Counted from the first letter of the stretch, positions 1-9,493 are shown. The stretch: DNA of 64,000 nucleotides from Bifidobacterium breve (GCA_945878865.1 CAMCUD010000005.1:62001-126000), one strand, 5' to 3'. Numbers and translations: made by a program. Notes: a model not told the origin generated them from the sequence alone.

Positions 1-573
1 GCGCACGAGGTGTCGAGCTACGCCGCCGAGTTGGCCGCGCTGCAGGCGCGGGAGTTCGAGGGGCTGCTGGCCTACCTCGACCTCGAGCCCGCGCTGCCGT
101 TCCACGACCTCTCCGTCCACGCGCCCACGAAGGGGCTGCGCGACGCTGCGCATCTCGCCGAGCTGCTGCATCGCCTGCCGCTGGGCATCGAGACGATCGT
201 CGTGCACCCCGACACGCTCGGGGACTTCTCGGCGTTCGCCTCCCTCGGCTCACGGGTCGTCGTGGAGAACATGGATGCCCGCAAGGCGTTCGGCCAGCGC
301 GCAGACGACCTCGCCGAGGTCTTCGCCGCCCTCCCGGACGCGGGCTTCTGCTTCGACATCGCGCACGCGTGGGCGATCGACCCCACGATGGGCCTCGCCG
401 AGGAGCTGATCGACCGGTTCGCCTCGCGCCTGCGCGAGGTGCACCTCAGCTCGCTGAGCGAGGACAACCGGCACATCCCGCTCACGGACGAGCACGCGGC
501 GCTGTTCGCGCCGCTGCTGGGCCGCTGCGTCGACGTGCCGTGGATCCTCGAAGCACCCGTCTCGACGAGCTGA
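1..573 (+). CDS. Sugar-phosphate isomerase/epimerase-like TIM-barrel protein (5' partial)
   Basis: The frame is open at the first base, so the true start lies upstream; a GTG at 10 is only the first internal start-like codon. The visible 190 or so residues show the C-terminal half of a xylose-isomerase-like TIM barrel: VVHPD, VVENMD, FCFDIAHA and EVHLSSL lie at the ends of successive beta strands and carry the His, Glu, Asp and His that usually bind a divalent metal. Such enzymes isomerise or epimerise sugar phosphates or inositols in the cytoplasm; the substrate cannot be read here. The next gene follows on the same strand, so the two may be co-transcribed. An endonuclease IV-like role is a less likely alternative. 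Confidence 0.7.
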   Translation, partial: AHEVSSYAAELAALQAREFEGLLAYLDLEPALPFHDLSVHAPTKGLRDAAHLAELLHRLPLGIETIVVHPDTLGDFSAFASLGSRVVVENMDARKAFGQRADDLAEVFAALPDAGFCFDIAHAWAIDPTMGLAEELIDRFASRLREVHLSSLSEDNRHIPLTDEHAALFAPLLGRCVDVPWILEAPVSTS

Positions 574-632
574 GCTCGGGCGGCGGCCTCGCCGCCCTGG
601 CCGCCCGCGGCGGCGAGTCGCTGCCGCACCTC

Positions 633-1556
633 ATGACGGCGCGCGCCCGCTCGCTGCGCGAACGCGACGCCGCGTCCGCGCGCCTGGCCGACCTGCCGCG
701 CGATCCCGACGTCTCCGTGGTCGTGATGGGCTCGTGGGGCCGCCTGGAGCTCACGAGCGGCAGCGATCACGACTTCGTCGTGCTCGTCGGCGGCGCCGAG
801 CGCGGCGCCGTCCTGCCCACCCCTGCGCAGGTCGGCGACGTCCTCGACAAGCCACCGAGCGCGTCCGGCGCGTTCGACGACATCGCCTTCGTCGAGCATC
901 TGACGACGCGCATCGGCCTGCGCGACGACGACAACGACAACCTCACGCGCCGGATGCTCCTCGTGCTCGAGTCGATCGCCATCGCCGGGAGCGACGCGCA
1001 CGAGCGCGCACGCCGGTCGGTCATCGAGACGTACATCGACACGCGCGTGAAGGACTACCGCCCGCCGCGGTTCCTGCTCAACGACCTCATGCGCTACTGG
1101 CGCACGATCTGCGTGGACTTCGAAGGCAAGCAGCGCGACCACACCGACAAGTGGGCACTGCGCGCAGCGAAGCTCCGCACGTCGCGCAAGCTGCTCTACG
1201 CCAGTGGCCTGCTCCCCGTCCTGGAGTGCCACGACCTGCGGGCCGACGAGATGCGCACCTGGCTGGCCGAGACGTTCGCCGCGCCGCCGGTGGATCGCGT
1301 CGCCGACGCGTTCCTGCGCCACCAGGCCTACGACACCGGGATCCGCACGCTCACCGCGTACGACCGGTTTCTCGGCCGCCTCGACGACGGCGCCTTCCGC
1401 GACGAGCTGCGCCAGCTCGCGCGCGGAGAGGAGCACCGGTCGCCCGCGTGGACGGAGGCACGCCGGCTGGGACGCCAGATCGAAGAGGGCCTGCTCGCCC
1501 TGCTCTTCGACCGCGATGCGCTCGCCCGCCTGGTCCGCCAGTACGGGCTGTTCTGA
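633..1556 (+). CDS. Nucleotidyltransferase-domain protein (DUF294/GlnD-like)
   Basis: About 307 residues from the ATG at 633. GSWGR at residues 33-37 followed by SDHDF at 44-48 is the nucleotidyltransferase fold signature (GS-G-R then D-x-D metal ligands) seen in GlnD N-terminal domains and DUF294 signal proteins. The remainder is helical and charged, like the DUF294 C-terminal helical part. No CBS or cNMP domain is present, so it is a minimal version. The frame looks protein-like back to about 573 and would overlap the preceding stop, so the start may be further upstream, for example a CTG at 570; no good ribosome site decides it. Target and nucleotide are unknown. Confidence 0.65.
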   Translation: MTARARSLRERDAASARLADLPRDPDVSVVVMGSWGRLELTSGSDHDFVVLVGGAERGAVLPTPAQVGDVLDKPPSASGAFDDIAFVEHLTTRIGLRDDDNDNLTRRMLLVLESIAIAGSDAHERARRSVIETYIDTRVKDYRPPRFLLNDLMRYWRTICVDFEGKQRDHTDKWALRAAKLRTSRKLLYASGLLPVLECHDLRADEMRTWLAETFAAPPVDRVADAFLRHQAYDTGIRTLTAYDRFLGRLDDGAFRDELRQLARGEEHRSPAWTEARRLGRQIEEGLLALLFDRDALARLVRQYGLF

Positions 1557-1571
1557 CCCGACAGCGGACGT

Positions 1572-4500
1572 TCAGCCGCGGAACACCGTCAGCCCGGGAC
1601 GCAGCGCCGGCCCGCCCGCCGCCGGGGTCAGCCGCGGCTGCAGACGCAGGATGCCGACAGCCGGCCGGGCCGGAAGCGGCAAGGTGACCCGCCGTGCCTT
1701 CGGGCCGACCTTCACGGCGACCCCGCCGAGCCGCAGCACCGCCGGGACGTTCGTCGCCACGGTGACGACGACGCGCCGCGCCTTCGGCTTCACCCGAGCA
1801 GCGCGCAGCGTGCGCAGCTCGAGGGCGACCGGGTCGACACGGGTCGTGCGCTTCACGGTGGTCTCGCGGCCGAGCGTGTCGCGGGCGACGAGCCGGAGCG
1901 TCGTCCGTCCGCCCGGCAGGCGAACGCGAACGCGCTCACCGGTCCCGAGACGCTCCCGGCCGGCGAACCACGTCAGTGCGCGGCCGCGCAGCCGGCGGCC
2001 GTTCTCGTCGGCGGCCTGACCGAGCAGCACGACCTTCGCGGCGGCGGTCCCGCGGTCGCGCGGTCCGGGCAGGACGATCCGGGCGGTCGGCGGCCGTCCG
2101 TCGATACGCAGGGCCGGCGAGGTCGCCGTGGCGGTGGCGAACCCGTCGCTGACCTTGACGCGGATCCTCGCCTTCGTGCCCGCCTTCAACAGCCCCGGCG
2201 AAAGCGTCGCCGTCCCACTCGCGGCCCCGCGCAGGACGGTCCGCCACTTCGAGCGACCATCGGGGGAGAACTCGATCGAGGCCGTCAGCGGACCTCCGTC
2301 GGGATCGCCGGCGCGGTAGCGGACCTTCAGCGCGCCGCGCACCCGCGTCCCCGCCTTCGACGGCGCGAGGATCTTCACGGTGGGCGGACGGCCCTGCGCT
2401 CGCCGGTCGACGACCTCCCCGCCGGAGACGAGCTCCACGGCGGCGCTGCCCTTGGGCACCGGCGCGATGAAGGTCGTCGCACCCGAGTCGGTGCTCGTCT
2501 CCACCCGGGCGCCGGCCTCGCCGATCGTCTGTCCGGCGGCGCCCAGTCCCCGTACGCGCAGCCCGGAGCCGGGGTCGCCTGCGGGCACGACGTGCTCGGC
2601 GTCGGCGGGCTCGAGCCCGGTGATCCGCGCCCGGCCGTCGACGACCGTCCCGACGACGAATCCCGCGCCGAAGACGGTCGGCACCGTTCCCGGTGCCTGG
2701 GCGACCTTCGCGCTGCGCCGGATCGGAACCTGGAACGTGGTCGGCACCACGCTCTCGGCCTCGATCATGAAGGCGAACGCGCGGTTCCAGTTGCGCGGGG
2801 ATAGCCAGGCCGTCGGGTCACCGGTGCAGTACGACATGAAGTCCCACAGCGGCTGCGAGACGTTCGCGACGACCGTGTCGCTGTCGACGGTCCGGGCGCC
2901 GGTCGCGGGATCGAACTTCACGCCTTGCAGCCGGCCGGCCTGATCGCCCGGCCACGGCTCGCCGACCTGCCCGTTGGCGTCGCCGCCGCACGAGAGATCG
3001 CCGACGAGCCCGCCCAGGTTCTTGCCCGCGTGCGGCGCACCCAGCGTGTGGACGAGCTCGTGCGTCGCCGACGTCATCAGGCGGTTCACGGACCCGTCGT
3101 TGAGCTCCATGTAGGGCTGATTGTTCGAGCGTCCCCACTTCCCGACACCGTCGCCGTTGAAGCTCGACCCCGGCTCGGTCACGCCAGCGGTGAACTGGTA
3201 GTTGTGCAGCGCGGCGAGGACGTGGAAGCCGTCGGTCGGCGACGCCTCGACCGTTCGTGCGGGGCCGCTGGCGACCCAGGCCCGGATCGCGTTCGTCACG
3301 TTCGCGCTCGCGCAGCGGCGCAGCCGGGCCGGTGTGGCGGTTGCGGTCTCACCGCCCTCAGGAACGGGGCAGTTCGTCGCGTTGGTCGCGGTCACCGGGT
3401 CGATCTGGACCTGCGCGACGTACGGCGAGATCTGGAAGTGCTCCCCGGCGGGAAGCAGGGTGCGGGCGGACGCGAACGCGGATTCAGGCGTGCGCAGGGA
3501 CGTCAGCGTCTGCGACGGCGTCGTCACCCCGATGGTCCGGATGATCCCCGAGAACGGAAGGAACCGGGCCGGCACGTCGGTGACCTTGAACGTGTCGTTC
3601 GTGCTGCACCCGCCGGTTGCGGCCGTGAGCACCACGGCGCGTCCCTGGTCGCACTGCACGACGTTGGACGCATCGACGACCGTCACCGTGGCCTGCAGGT
3701 CGAACGTGCCGTTGGCGGCCGCCGCGATCCACGCCGCCGGGATGTCGAAGCGCACCCCGAACCGCTCGTCCCCCCGCTCGGCTTCGGTGACGGCGTCGCT
3801 CGGTGAGCTCTCCACGTTGATCGCCCGGACGGACTGGGTGAGCGCCGCGTTCACCCGCGGGCCGGCGGTCATGCGCAACCGCACCTGCAGCTGCGCGTCG
3901 ATGTGCGCGGGCAGCGCGTCGGGCGCGCGGTCGAGGTAGACGACGGCGCTCGTCGGCTTGTCAGCGTCGAGCATGACGCCCTGGTAGCGCGCCTGCTGGG
4001 TGGCGTCCCCGTTCGCCGCGCAGCCGGGAAGCACGAGGGCGGTGGGCGTGCCACCCCCGCACAGGGTCGGGAAGCCGAGGTCGCGCTGCGGGAACCCGTC
4101 GAACGCGTACTGCTTGGCGCCGCTGGAGGGCTGCACGATCTGGAAGACGTCGATCCCCCGGATGCGCATGTCGCCGACGATGCGCTGGTTCTCGACGATC
4201 GGCACCCTCGTGCTGGTGAGCGGCGCCGACTGCGGGACGATCCGGGTGGGGCCGCTCGCACCGATCGTGGCGCCTGAGCGCGTCGTCGCCGTCACGATGC
4301 AGAAGAAGCGGCGGATCGGGCTCGTCGCACTGAGGATGATGGCCGACTTGCCGGTGACGAGCTTGGCGACGCTGGGCTTGCCGCTGAGCAGGCCGCCCTC
4401 GTATTCGTAGATCTTGCGCACGAACTTCGGGTCGGCGGCCAGCCCCTCCCACGTGCCGTTGGAGCACGAGTACCGAAAGCGGCCGTCGCGCTGCGTCGTG

Positions 4501-5414
4501 CTCTCGATCTCGGGTGGGGTGACGTTGCGCGCGGGCGGATCCGGCGTGACGACGGGAGGCGCTGGAGGCGTCGGCTCGGGCGTGGGAGTCGGCGTCACCG
4601 GCGGATCGGTGGACGGGGCAGGCAGCACCCGGGGCTCGGGCCCGGGTGAGTTCTGCAGCCACGCCATCTCGACAGCCGTGAGCGCGCGCGGGTAGACGCG
4701 CACCTCGTCGAGCGTGCCCGTGTACTGGAAGCCCGGAAGTGAGCACCCGCCGTCCGGGTACCGGCCGACGCCGAGGCGCTTCTCGCCGGTGTACCGGAAG
4801 TGATCGATGCTCCCGCTCGGCGCGGGCACCTCGGAGACCGGCTGCCCGTCGAGGTACAGCGTCAGGCGACGAGTGACCTCGTCGAACGTCATACCCACGG
4901 CGTGCCACTGGCCGTCCCACACCTGTGCTGCGGGAAGCTGCGTGGTGCTGGCCGACGAGCGGGTGCCGGCGACATCCAGCGTCACGTACGCCTGCAGGCC
5001 TCCGGACGAGCCGGTGTAGATCGCGTACGCGCTGTCCGAGCACCCCAGCGCGCCCTTGCCGACGATCGTCCGGAACGGACCGGGTGTCCCGCTGCGACGC
5101 ACCCAGGCCAGCGTGGAGACCGACGTGGGGCGCAGCAGGTCCTCACGAGCGCCGACGAGGAACCCGTGGCCCGCCGCGGAGAGCTGGAGGCCGTCGCCGA
5201 ATCGCCCCGTCGTGACCGCGCCCGCGACGTCGGTCCCGGTGTTCCCCACCCCGGACGCGTCGGGCGTGGTCCCCGCCGTGACGGCGTCCAGGTGCCAGGT
5301 TCCCACCGAGGCCGTGTCCGCGCGTGCGGCGGCGGGCACCACGAGCGCCAGTCCCAGCGCAAGCACCGCACCCGTCGTCGCGCGGCGGGACATGAGACGA
5401 CAGCGGGGGCGCAT
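1572..5414 (-). CDS. Secreted LamG-domain zinc metalloprotease
   Basis: About 1280 residues, secreted. I chose the ATG at 5414 because a GGAG lies about 10 bases upstream; an ATG at 5393 has none. A signal peptide (hydrophobic core, likely cut after ARA at residue 32) leads into a LamG/concanavalin-like domain (about 38-245), then a Pro/Thr-rich linker. HELVHTLGAPH at about residue 785 is a complete HExxHxxGxxH zincin zinc site, so this is probably an active endoprotease. The C-terminal 350 or so residues look like Ig-like beta domains with the basic strands common in secreted proteins of this group. It is divergent from the kinase at 5521. Substrate and exact peptidase family are not evident. 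Confidence 0.85.
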   Translation of the reverse strand: MRPRCRLMSRRATTGAVLALGLALVVPAAARADTASVGTWHLDAVTAGTTPDASGVGNTGTDVAGAVTTGRFGDGLQLSAAGHGFLVGAREDLLRPTSVSTLAWVRRSGTPGPFRTIVGKGALGCSDSAYAIYTGSSGGLQAYVTLDVAGTRSSASTTQLPAAQVWDGQWHAVGMTFDEVTRRLTLYLDGQPVSEVPAPSGSIDHFRYTGEKRLGVGRYPDGGCSLPGFQYTGTLDEVRVYPRALTAVEMAWLQNSPGPEPRVLPAPSTDPPVTPTPTPEPTPPAPPVVTPDPPARNVTPPEIESTTQRDGRFRYSCSNGTWEGLAADPKFVRKIYEYEGGLLSGKPSVAKLVTGKSAIILSATSPIRRFFCIVTATTRSGATIGASGPTRIVPQSAPLTSTRVPIVENQRIVGDMRIRGIDVFQIVQPSSGAKQYAFDGFPQRDLGFPTLCGGGTPTALVLPGCAANGDATQQARYQGVMLDADKPTSAVVYLDRAPDALPAHIDAQLQVRLRMTAGPRVNAALTQSVRAINVESSPSDAVTEAERGDERFGVRFDIPAAWIAAAANGTFDLQATVTVVDASNVVQCDQGRAVVLTAATGGCSTNDTFKVTDVPARFLPFSGIIRTIGVTTPSQTLTSLRTPESAFASARTLLPAGEHFQISPYVAQVQIDPVTATNATNCPVPEGGETATATPARLRRCASANVTNAIRAWVASGPARTVEASPTDGFHVLAALHNYQFTAGVTEPGSSFNGDGVGKWGRSNNQPYMELNDGSVNRLMTSATHELVHTLGAPHAGKNLGGLVGDLSCGGDANGQVGEPWPGDQAGRLQGVKFDPATGARTVDSDTVVANVSQPLWDFMSYCTGDPTAWLSPRNWNRAFAFMIEAESVVPTTFQVPIRRSAKVAQAPGTVPTVFGAGFVVGTVVDGRARITGLEPADAEHVVPAGDPGSGLRVRGLGAAGQTIGEAGARVETSTDSGATTFIAPVPKGSAAVELVSGGEVVDRRAQGRPPTVKILAPSKAGTRVRGALKVRYRAGDPDGGPLTASIEFSPDGRSKWRTVLRGAASGTATLSPGLLKAGTKARIRVKVSDGFATATATSPALRIDGRPPTARIVLPGPRDRGTAAAKVVLLGQAADENGRRLRGRALTWFAGRERLGTGERVRVRLPGGRTTLRLVARDTLGRETTVKRTTRVDPVALELRTLRAARVKPKARRVVVTVATNVPAVLRLGGVAVKVGPKARRVTLPLPARPAVGILRLQPRLTPAAGGPALRPGLTVFRG

Positions 5415-5458
5415 GCCGCCGATTCTCCGCCGAGCGCCGTAGCGCCACGACCCACGAG

Positions 5459-5480
5459 AGGGGTGGTATCCACCACCCCT
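5459..5480. promoter_or_regulatory. Perfect 9-bp dyad between metalloprotease and kinase genes
   Basis: Arms AGGGGTGGT and ACCACCCCT are separated by ATCC. The dyad sits 45 bases before the metalloprotease start and 41 before the kinase start. It could be an operator acting on both divergent promoters or a hairpin in one leader. No clear -35/-10 pair was seen next to it. Confidence 0.5.
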
Positions 5481-5520
5481 TCCCGCCCACGACCACCATC
5501 TTTTCCGGTGTACTACCTGC

Positions 5521-7374
5521 ATGGTGGCGGCGGGCACAGTGGTCGGCGACTACGTCGTCGAGGCGCCTCTCGGCCGGGGCGGCATGGGCGAGGTCGTCCG
5601 CGCCCAGCACGTCGACTCCGGTCGGGTCGTCGCGTTGAAGCTCCTGTCGGACCGCGCGGACACGGGAGCGAGGCTGGAGCGTGAAGGGCGGGTGCAGGCG
5701 TCACTCGACCATCCGCACATCGTCACGGTCTACGAGGCCGGCGACTCCGAGCGAGGGCCGTGGCTGGCGATGCGCCTCGTCGACGGACCGTCACTCGCGC
5801 AGCTGCTCGAGTCTCGTGAGGTCGACGTCGCGCGCGCGCTGCGACTGCTCGCCCAGGTCGCAGAGGCCCTGGACGCCGCGCACGCGGCGGGACTCGTGCA
5901 CCGCGACGTCAAGCCGTCGAACGTCCTCGTCGGCCCCGGGGACCACGCGTACCTCGCGGACTTCGGGCTGACCCGCGCCGGCGGATCGACCGCACTGACG
6001 GCGACCGGCGCGATCGCGGGGACGGTCGCCTATCTCGCGCCGGAGGTCGCCCAGGGCCAGGAGGCGACCCCGGCGTCAGATCGCTACGCGCTGGCCGCCG
6101 TGGCGTTCGAATGCCTCTCCGGCGGCACGGTCTTCCCCCGGCCCACGGACGCCGCGGTGCTCCTGTCGCACGCCGCGGACCCTCCGCCGGCGATCAGCCG
6201 GCGGCGCCCCGAGCTGGGGACGGCGGTCGACGGCGTCTTCGAGCGCGGGCTTGCGAAGAACCCACGCGAGCGCCCCGGGAGCGCCGAGGGGTTGATCGGC
6301 GACCTGCGCCGAGCCCTCGAACGCGACGGCGCGGCGACGCTTCCGGCTCCACCGCCGGTCGGCGTCGCAGCGCTCGGGCCCGCGCTCGAGACGGCCGAGC
6401 ACGCGGTCGTCGCGCGCGCGCCGGCCTCGCGCCGTGGCGCCACCGTCCTGACGGCCATGGCCGCCGCGCTCGGGGGCGCCGCGATCGTCGCAGCGGCCTG
6501 GGCGCTGACGTCGGCGGGGGATCCGGCCGAGACGCCAGTAGCCGCCGCCGAGCCCGCAGCGATGACGTTCGTCGGCAGCGATCTGGCGGACGGGCCCGCG
6601 CGGGCGGTGGACTGCCGCGGGCTGCCGCCGACCAGTGCGTCGCCCGAGTGCACGATCGCCCAGGCGCAGCTGCCGGACGCGACGCTCGTGGTCCGCCGCA
6701 ACGGGGTGATCCGCCGGTGGAGCGTCCGCGGCGCAACCGGCGAGCTCACACTCGTTGTCCTCCGGCCGCGCGCGGACGGCGCCTTTCAGATCGCGACGTC
6801 CGCCACCGAGTCGGTGGGCAGCGCGAACCTGCAGACGTTCGCGACGGACGTCGACGTGGAGCGCGGCGATCGCGTCGGGCTCAGGGTCGCGCCCGGCTCG
6901 GCCGTCGGCGTGCGCGAGACCCCGGGTGCGACCACCGACCGCTGGCTGCCGGCGCTCAAGGGCGTCGTCGCCACCCCCGACGCTGGTGTCGAAGGCGAGG
7001 TGCTCCTGCGGGTCGGCATCGTCCCCGGCGCCCGCAGCCGCGCGCCGCGTCAGGTGACCGGCTCCGCGGCGGCCTCCCTGCCCGCCGGGAAGATCCTCGC
7101 CCGCAGGCAGACGGAGGTCGGCGCCCGCGACGTCGAGCTGCGAGCCGTCGAGGTGGGCGGCGGGCTCGTGCTCGACCTAGTCTCGGGTGGCCGCCGCCTG
7201 GCGCGCGTCGAGGTCCCCGGCGCGCGGGCCGGCGCGCAGATCGTCCAGTTTCTTGCGGCCGTCTGGACGCCGGAGCAGGCCGGCGTTGATCTCGACGTCG
7301 TCAATGCAGGCAGCGCCCGGGTGGTGCAGCACACCTATGTCGTCCAGGACCGCGGGTTCATCCTCGTCCGTTGA
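5521..7374 (+). CDS. Transmembrane Hanks-type Ser/Thr protein kinase with extracellular sensor domain
   Basis: 617 residues. The kinase domain (about 10-270) is complete: glycine loop GRGGMGEV (18-25), catalytic Lys40 in VALK, HRDVKPSN (127-134), DFG (147-149) and APE (173-175). A single membrane helix (about 307-331) is followed by about 285 extracellular residues containing a VDCRGLPP...CTIAQAQL cysteine pair and a beta-rich region. It lacks PASTA repeats, so it is not a classical PknB; the ectodomain is of a type I do not recognise. The same ectodomain recurs in the next gene, which starts 16 bases downstream and is surely co-transcribed. The FHA protein encoded just beyond is a plausible phospho-partner. 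Confidence 0.92.
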   Translation: MVAAGTVVGDYVVEAPLGRGGMGEVVRAQHVDSGRVVALKLLSDRADTGARLEREGRVQASLDHPHIVTVYEAGDSERGPWLAMRLVDGPSLAQLLESREVDVARALRLLAQVAEALDAAHAAGLVHRDVKPSNVLVGPGDHAYLADFGLTRAGGSTALTATGAIAGTVAYLAPEVAQGQEATPASDRYALAAVAFECLSGGTVFPRPTDAAVLLSHAADPPPAISRRRPELGTAVDGVFERGLAKNPRERPGSAEGLIGDLRRALERDGAATLPAPPPVGVAALGPALETAEHAVVARAPASRRGATVLTAMAAALGGAAIVAAAWALTSAGDPAETPVAAAEPAAMTFVGSDLADGPARAVDCRGLPPTSASPECTIAQAQLPDATLVVRRNGVIRRWSVRGATGELTLVVLRPRADGAFQIATSATESVGSANLQTFATDVDVERGDRVGLRVAPGSAVGVRETPGATTDRWLPALKGVVATPDAGVEGEVLLRVGIVPGARSRAPRQVTGSAAASLPAGKILARRQTEVGARDVELRAVEVGGGLVLDLVSGGRRLARVEVPGARAGAQIVQFLAAVWTPEQAGVDLDVVNAGSARVVQHTYVVQDRGFILVR

Positions 7375-7390
7375 GCGCACGCGCGTCGCG

Positions 7391-8773
7391 GTGCCCGAGG
7401 GCTTCCGCGTGGAGCGGGTGATCGCGCGAGGGTCACGCGCGACCGTGTACGAGGCGACGCAGCTGCGCCTCGGTCGGCGTGTCGCGCTGAAGGTCTACCC
7501 GGACCCCTCTCCCGATCTCGCTGACCGGGTTCGCCGAGCGGCATGGCCGGAGCATCCGGGGGCCGTCACGCTCTACGGCTCCGGCGTGGGTCCCGGCGGG
7601 GCGTGGCTCGCCATGCAGCTCGTCGGCGACGGCGCCACGCTCGACGCGCACCCGGCGCGGCTCGACGACGTGGCGGCGGCGCTCGAGTGCGCCCATGCCG
7701 CCGGGACGGCGCACGGCGCCGTACGCGCCGACAACGTGCTCGTCTCCGGCTCGCGCGCGCTCTTGACGAACTGGGGCCTGATCCCTGGAACGGCCGCCGA
7801 GGACCATCTCGCACTCGCGCGGCTTCGACAGACGCATCAGCCCCCGCGCCGCCACCGGGCGCTCGCCGCCGCCGTCGGGATCGGCGCCCTGGTGGTCGCC
7901 GCCGGCGCCGCGGTCGCGATCACCCGCGACGACTCCCGGGCTCTGACGAGCCCGGCGGGGATCGTCCTGGGCAGCGACCCGCCCGGCGCGGCGATCACGA
8001 GCGTCGACTGCACCGGCCGGCCGCCCCGCGGCAGCTCCCCGGCCTGCACGCTGATGCCTGAGCGCTTGCGCGGGCGTGCCCTGGTCGTCCCACGCGACGG
8101 CACCGTCATCTCGTGGGCGGTGCGCGGCGCGCGCGGCCCGCTCGCCCTGCAGGTGCTGCGCCGCCAGCGCGGAGGGTACGTCGCCGTCGCGCGGTCGCGC
8201 GACGTCACGATCCCCGGCCCGAGCCGTGCGGTCCTCCCGGCGAACCTCGCGGTGGCCGCAGGTGACCGGATTGCGCTGGAGGTCGCCCCGGACGCCGCGG
8301 TGGGAATCCGCCGCGTGGCCGGCGCTGCGACCGCGCGCTGGATCGGGCCGCTGAGCTGGGAGCCCCGGCCGCCGGACCTCCCGGCCGGAACCGGGCTGGA
8401 CGTCGAAGTCGCGCTCCAAGTCGTCCTGCGACCCGGCGCGCGGCGCACGAGGATCACGCCGGTCCGTGGCGCTCGTGCGACGCGCGTTCCCGCGGGACTC
8501 GTCCTCGCCACACGGGACGTGCGCACTGCCGGAGGCGCACGGACCGTGACGGTCGTCGCGCTCGGGGGCGCCGTCGCGCTCGACCTGTACGACGGGACGA
8601 CCCGGCGCGCGCGTGTCGGGCTGCCCGGGGCGGACGGCCGCGGCAGGCTCATCGCTGCGGAGCGAGCGGGCGCCGGCCGGCTCGTCGTGCGCTGGCGCAA
8701 CCCGGGCGGGGCGGTGCTGACCCGCACGGCCCGGGCCGGACCGGACGTGATCAGCGCAGATCCGCGCGGGTGA
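7391..8773 (+). CDS. Membrane pseudokinase with ectodomain related to the upstream kinase
   Basis: About 460 residues from GTG 7391, the first in-frame start after the upstream stop. The N-terminal 150 residues are a worn kinase domain: VALK keeps Lys34, but the catalytic loop reads HGAVRADN (108-115), where HRD-K is lost, and DFG is NWG (127-129). No APE and almost no C-lobe follow, so catalysis is very unlikely. A membrane helix (about 157-177) leads to an extracellular part that aligns by eye with the upstream ectodomain, including IVLGSDPPG...VDCTGRPP...CTL and the stretch around AVGIR. It probably arose by tandem duplication and may act as co-receptor or inhibitor. Its last 23 bases overlap the convergent FHA gene. 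Confidence 0.85.
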   Translation: MPEGFRVERVIARGSRATVYEATQLRLGRRVALKVYPDPSPDLADRVRRAAWPEHPGAVTLYGSGVGPGGAWLAMQLVGDGATLDAHPARLDDVAAALECAHAAGTAHGAVRADNVLVSGSRALLTNWGLIPGTAAEDHLALARLRQTHQPPRRHRALAAAVGIGALVVAAGAAVAITRDDSRALTSPAGIVLGSDPPGAAITSVDCTGRPPRGSSPACTLMPERLRGRALVVPRDGTVISWAVRGARGPLALQVLRRQRGGYVAVARSRDVTIPGPSRAVLPANLAVAAGDRIALEVAPDAAVGIRRVAGAATARWIGPLSWEPRPPDLPAGTGLDVEVALQVVLRPGARRTRITPVRGARATRVPAGLVLATRDVRTAGGARTVTVVALGGAVALDLYDGTTRRARVGLPGADGRGRLIAAERAGAGRLVVRWRNPGGAVLTRTARAGPDVISADPRG

Positions 8774-9422
8774 CGATGCCCTGCTCGAGCGCCACCCGTG
8801 CGAGCTCGGTGCGCTTGCGGTACTGCGGCAGGTCGCCGACGCCGAGCTTGGTGAACAGCGACCGCACGTGCGTCTTGACCCCGTCGACGGAGAGATGCAG
8901 CGCGTCGGCGATCTCCCGGTTCGTCGCCGGGACCAGCCCGGCGACGCCGTCGTCGGCCAGCGGCCGGCACAGGGCGACGAGCACGCGGCGCTCAGCGTCG
9001 GTCAGGCGTACCGGCTGGTTCGAGGCGGCGGCGACCGTACTCGGCGCCGCCGTGCCTGGCGCGCGGAAGACCAGCGTGGTCTCGCCCAGACGCAGCACGT
9101 CCCCGTCGACGAGGCGACGGCGCGCAGCCACGCGTTCGCCGTTGACCTGCGAGCCGTTGCGTGACAGCCCATCGTCCAGCAGGGTCCAGTCGTGGCCGAC
9201 CCGCTCAAGCTGGGCGTGCGATCGGGAGACGAGCGGGTCCCAGTCGACCACGAGATCGTTGCCCGGAACCCGCCCGATCGACAGCCGCTGAAGCCCGGCG
9301 AGTTCGGTGAAGCGCAGGTCGCCGTGCCGGTCGCGGTAGATCAGGAACGGCATACCGCGACGCTCGACGTCCAGCGTGGCCTTCATCTCGGCCGGCGACA
9401 GGATGTGCGTTGCGACACGCAT
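8751..9422 (-). CDS. FHA-domain transcription factor with LuxR-like HTH
   Basis: 223 residues from ATG 9422. The FHA domain (about 25-120) has its hallmarks: GR (50-51), SRSH (66-69) and SRNGSQVNG (87-95), the residues that read phosphothreonine peptides. The C-terminal part (about 135-223) carries TNREIADALHLSVDGVKTHV, a helix-turn-helix resembling LuxR/winged-helix DNA-binding domains, followed by a region resembling LuxR C-terminal helices. It should be cytoplasmic and bind DNA in response to Thr phosphorylation. Its neighbours are a Ser/Thr kinase and a pseudokinase, so a direct kinase-to-transcription-factor route is a reasonable inference. The 3' end overlaps the pseudokinase gene convergently. 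Confidence 0.88.
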   Translation of the reverse strand: MRVATHILSPAEMKATLDVERRGMPFLIYRDRHGDLRFTELAGLQRLSIGRVPGNDLVVDWDPLVSRSHAQLERVGHDWTLLDDGLSRNGSQVNGERVAARRRLVDGDVLRLGETTLVFRAPGTAAPSTVAAASNQPVRLTDAERRVLVALCRPLADDGVAGLVPATNREIADALHLSVDGVKTHVRSLFTKLGVGDLPQYRKRTELARVALEQGIVTRADLR

Positions 9423-9450
9423 CGTCCCGATTGTCCTGCATCGCGCTGCG

Positions 9451-9485
9451 GCGCGGAGGGCGTCCCCGGGGGACGCCCTCCGCGC
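9451..9485 (-). terminator. Perfect 17-bp inverted repeat after subtilase gene
   Basis: Positions 9451-9467 and 9469-9485 are exact reverse complements, forming a long GC-only stem beginning 8 bases past the subtilase stop. There is no U-run, so it is a stem-only terminator candidate or a block between the subtilase and FHA genes. Confidence 0.6.
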
Positions 9486-9493
9486 CGGCTGGC

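Noticed and set aside
369-632. Upstream extension of the nucleotidyltransferase from an ATG at 369
   Set aside because: It overlaps the isomerase-like gene by 200 bases and reads as Arg/Pro-rich shadow sequence until about 573.
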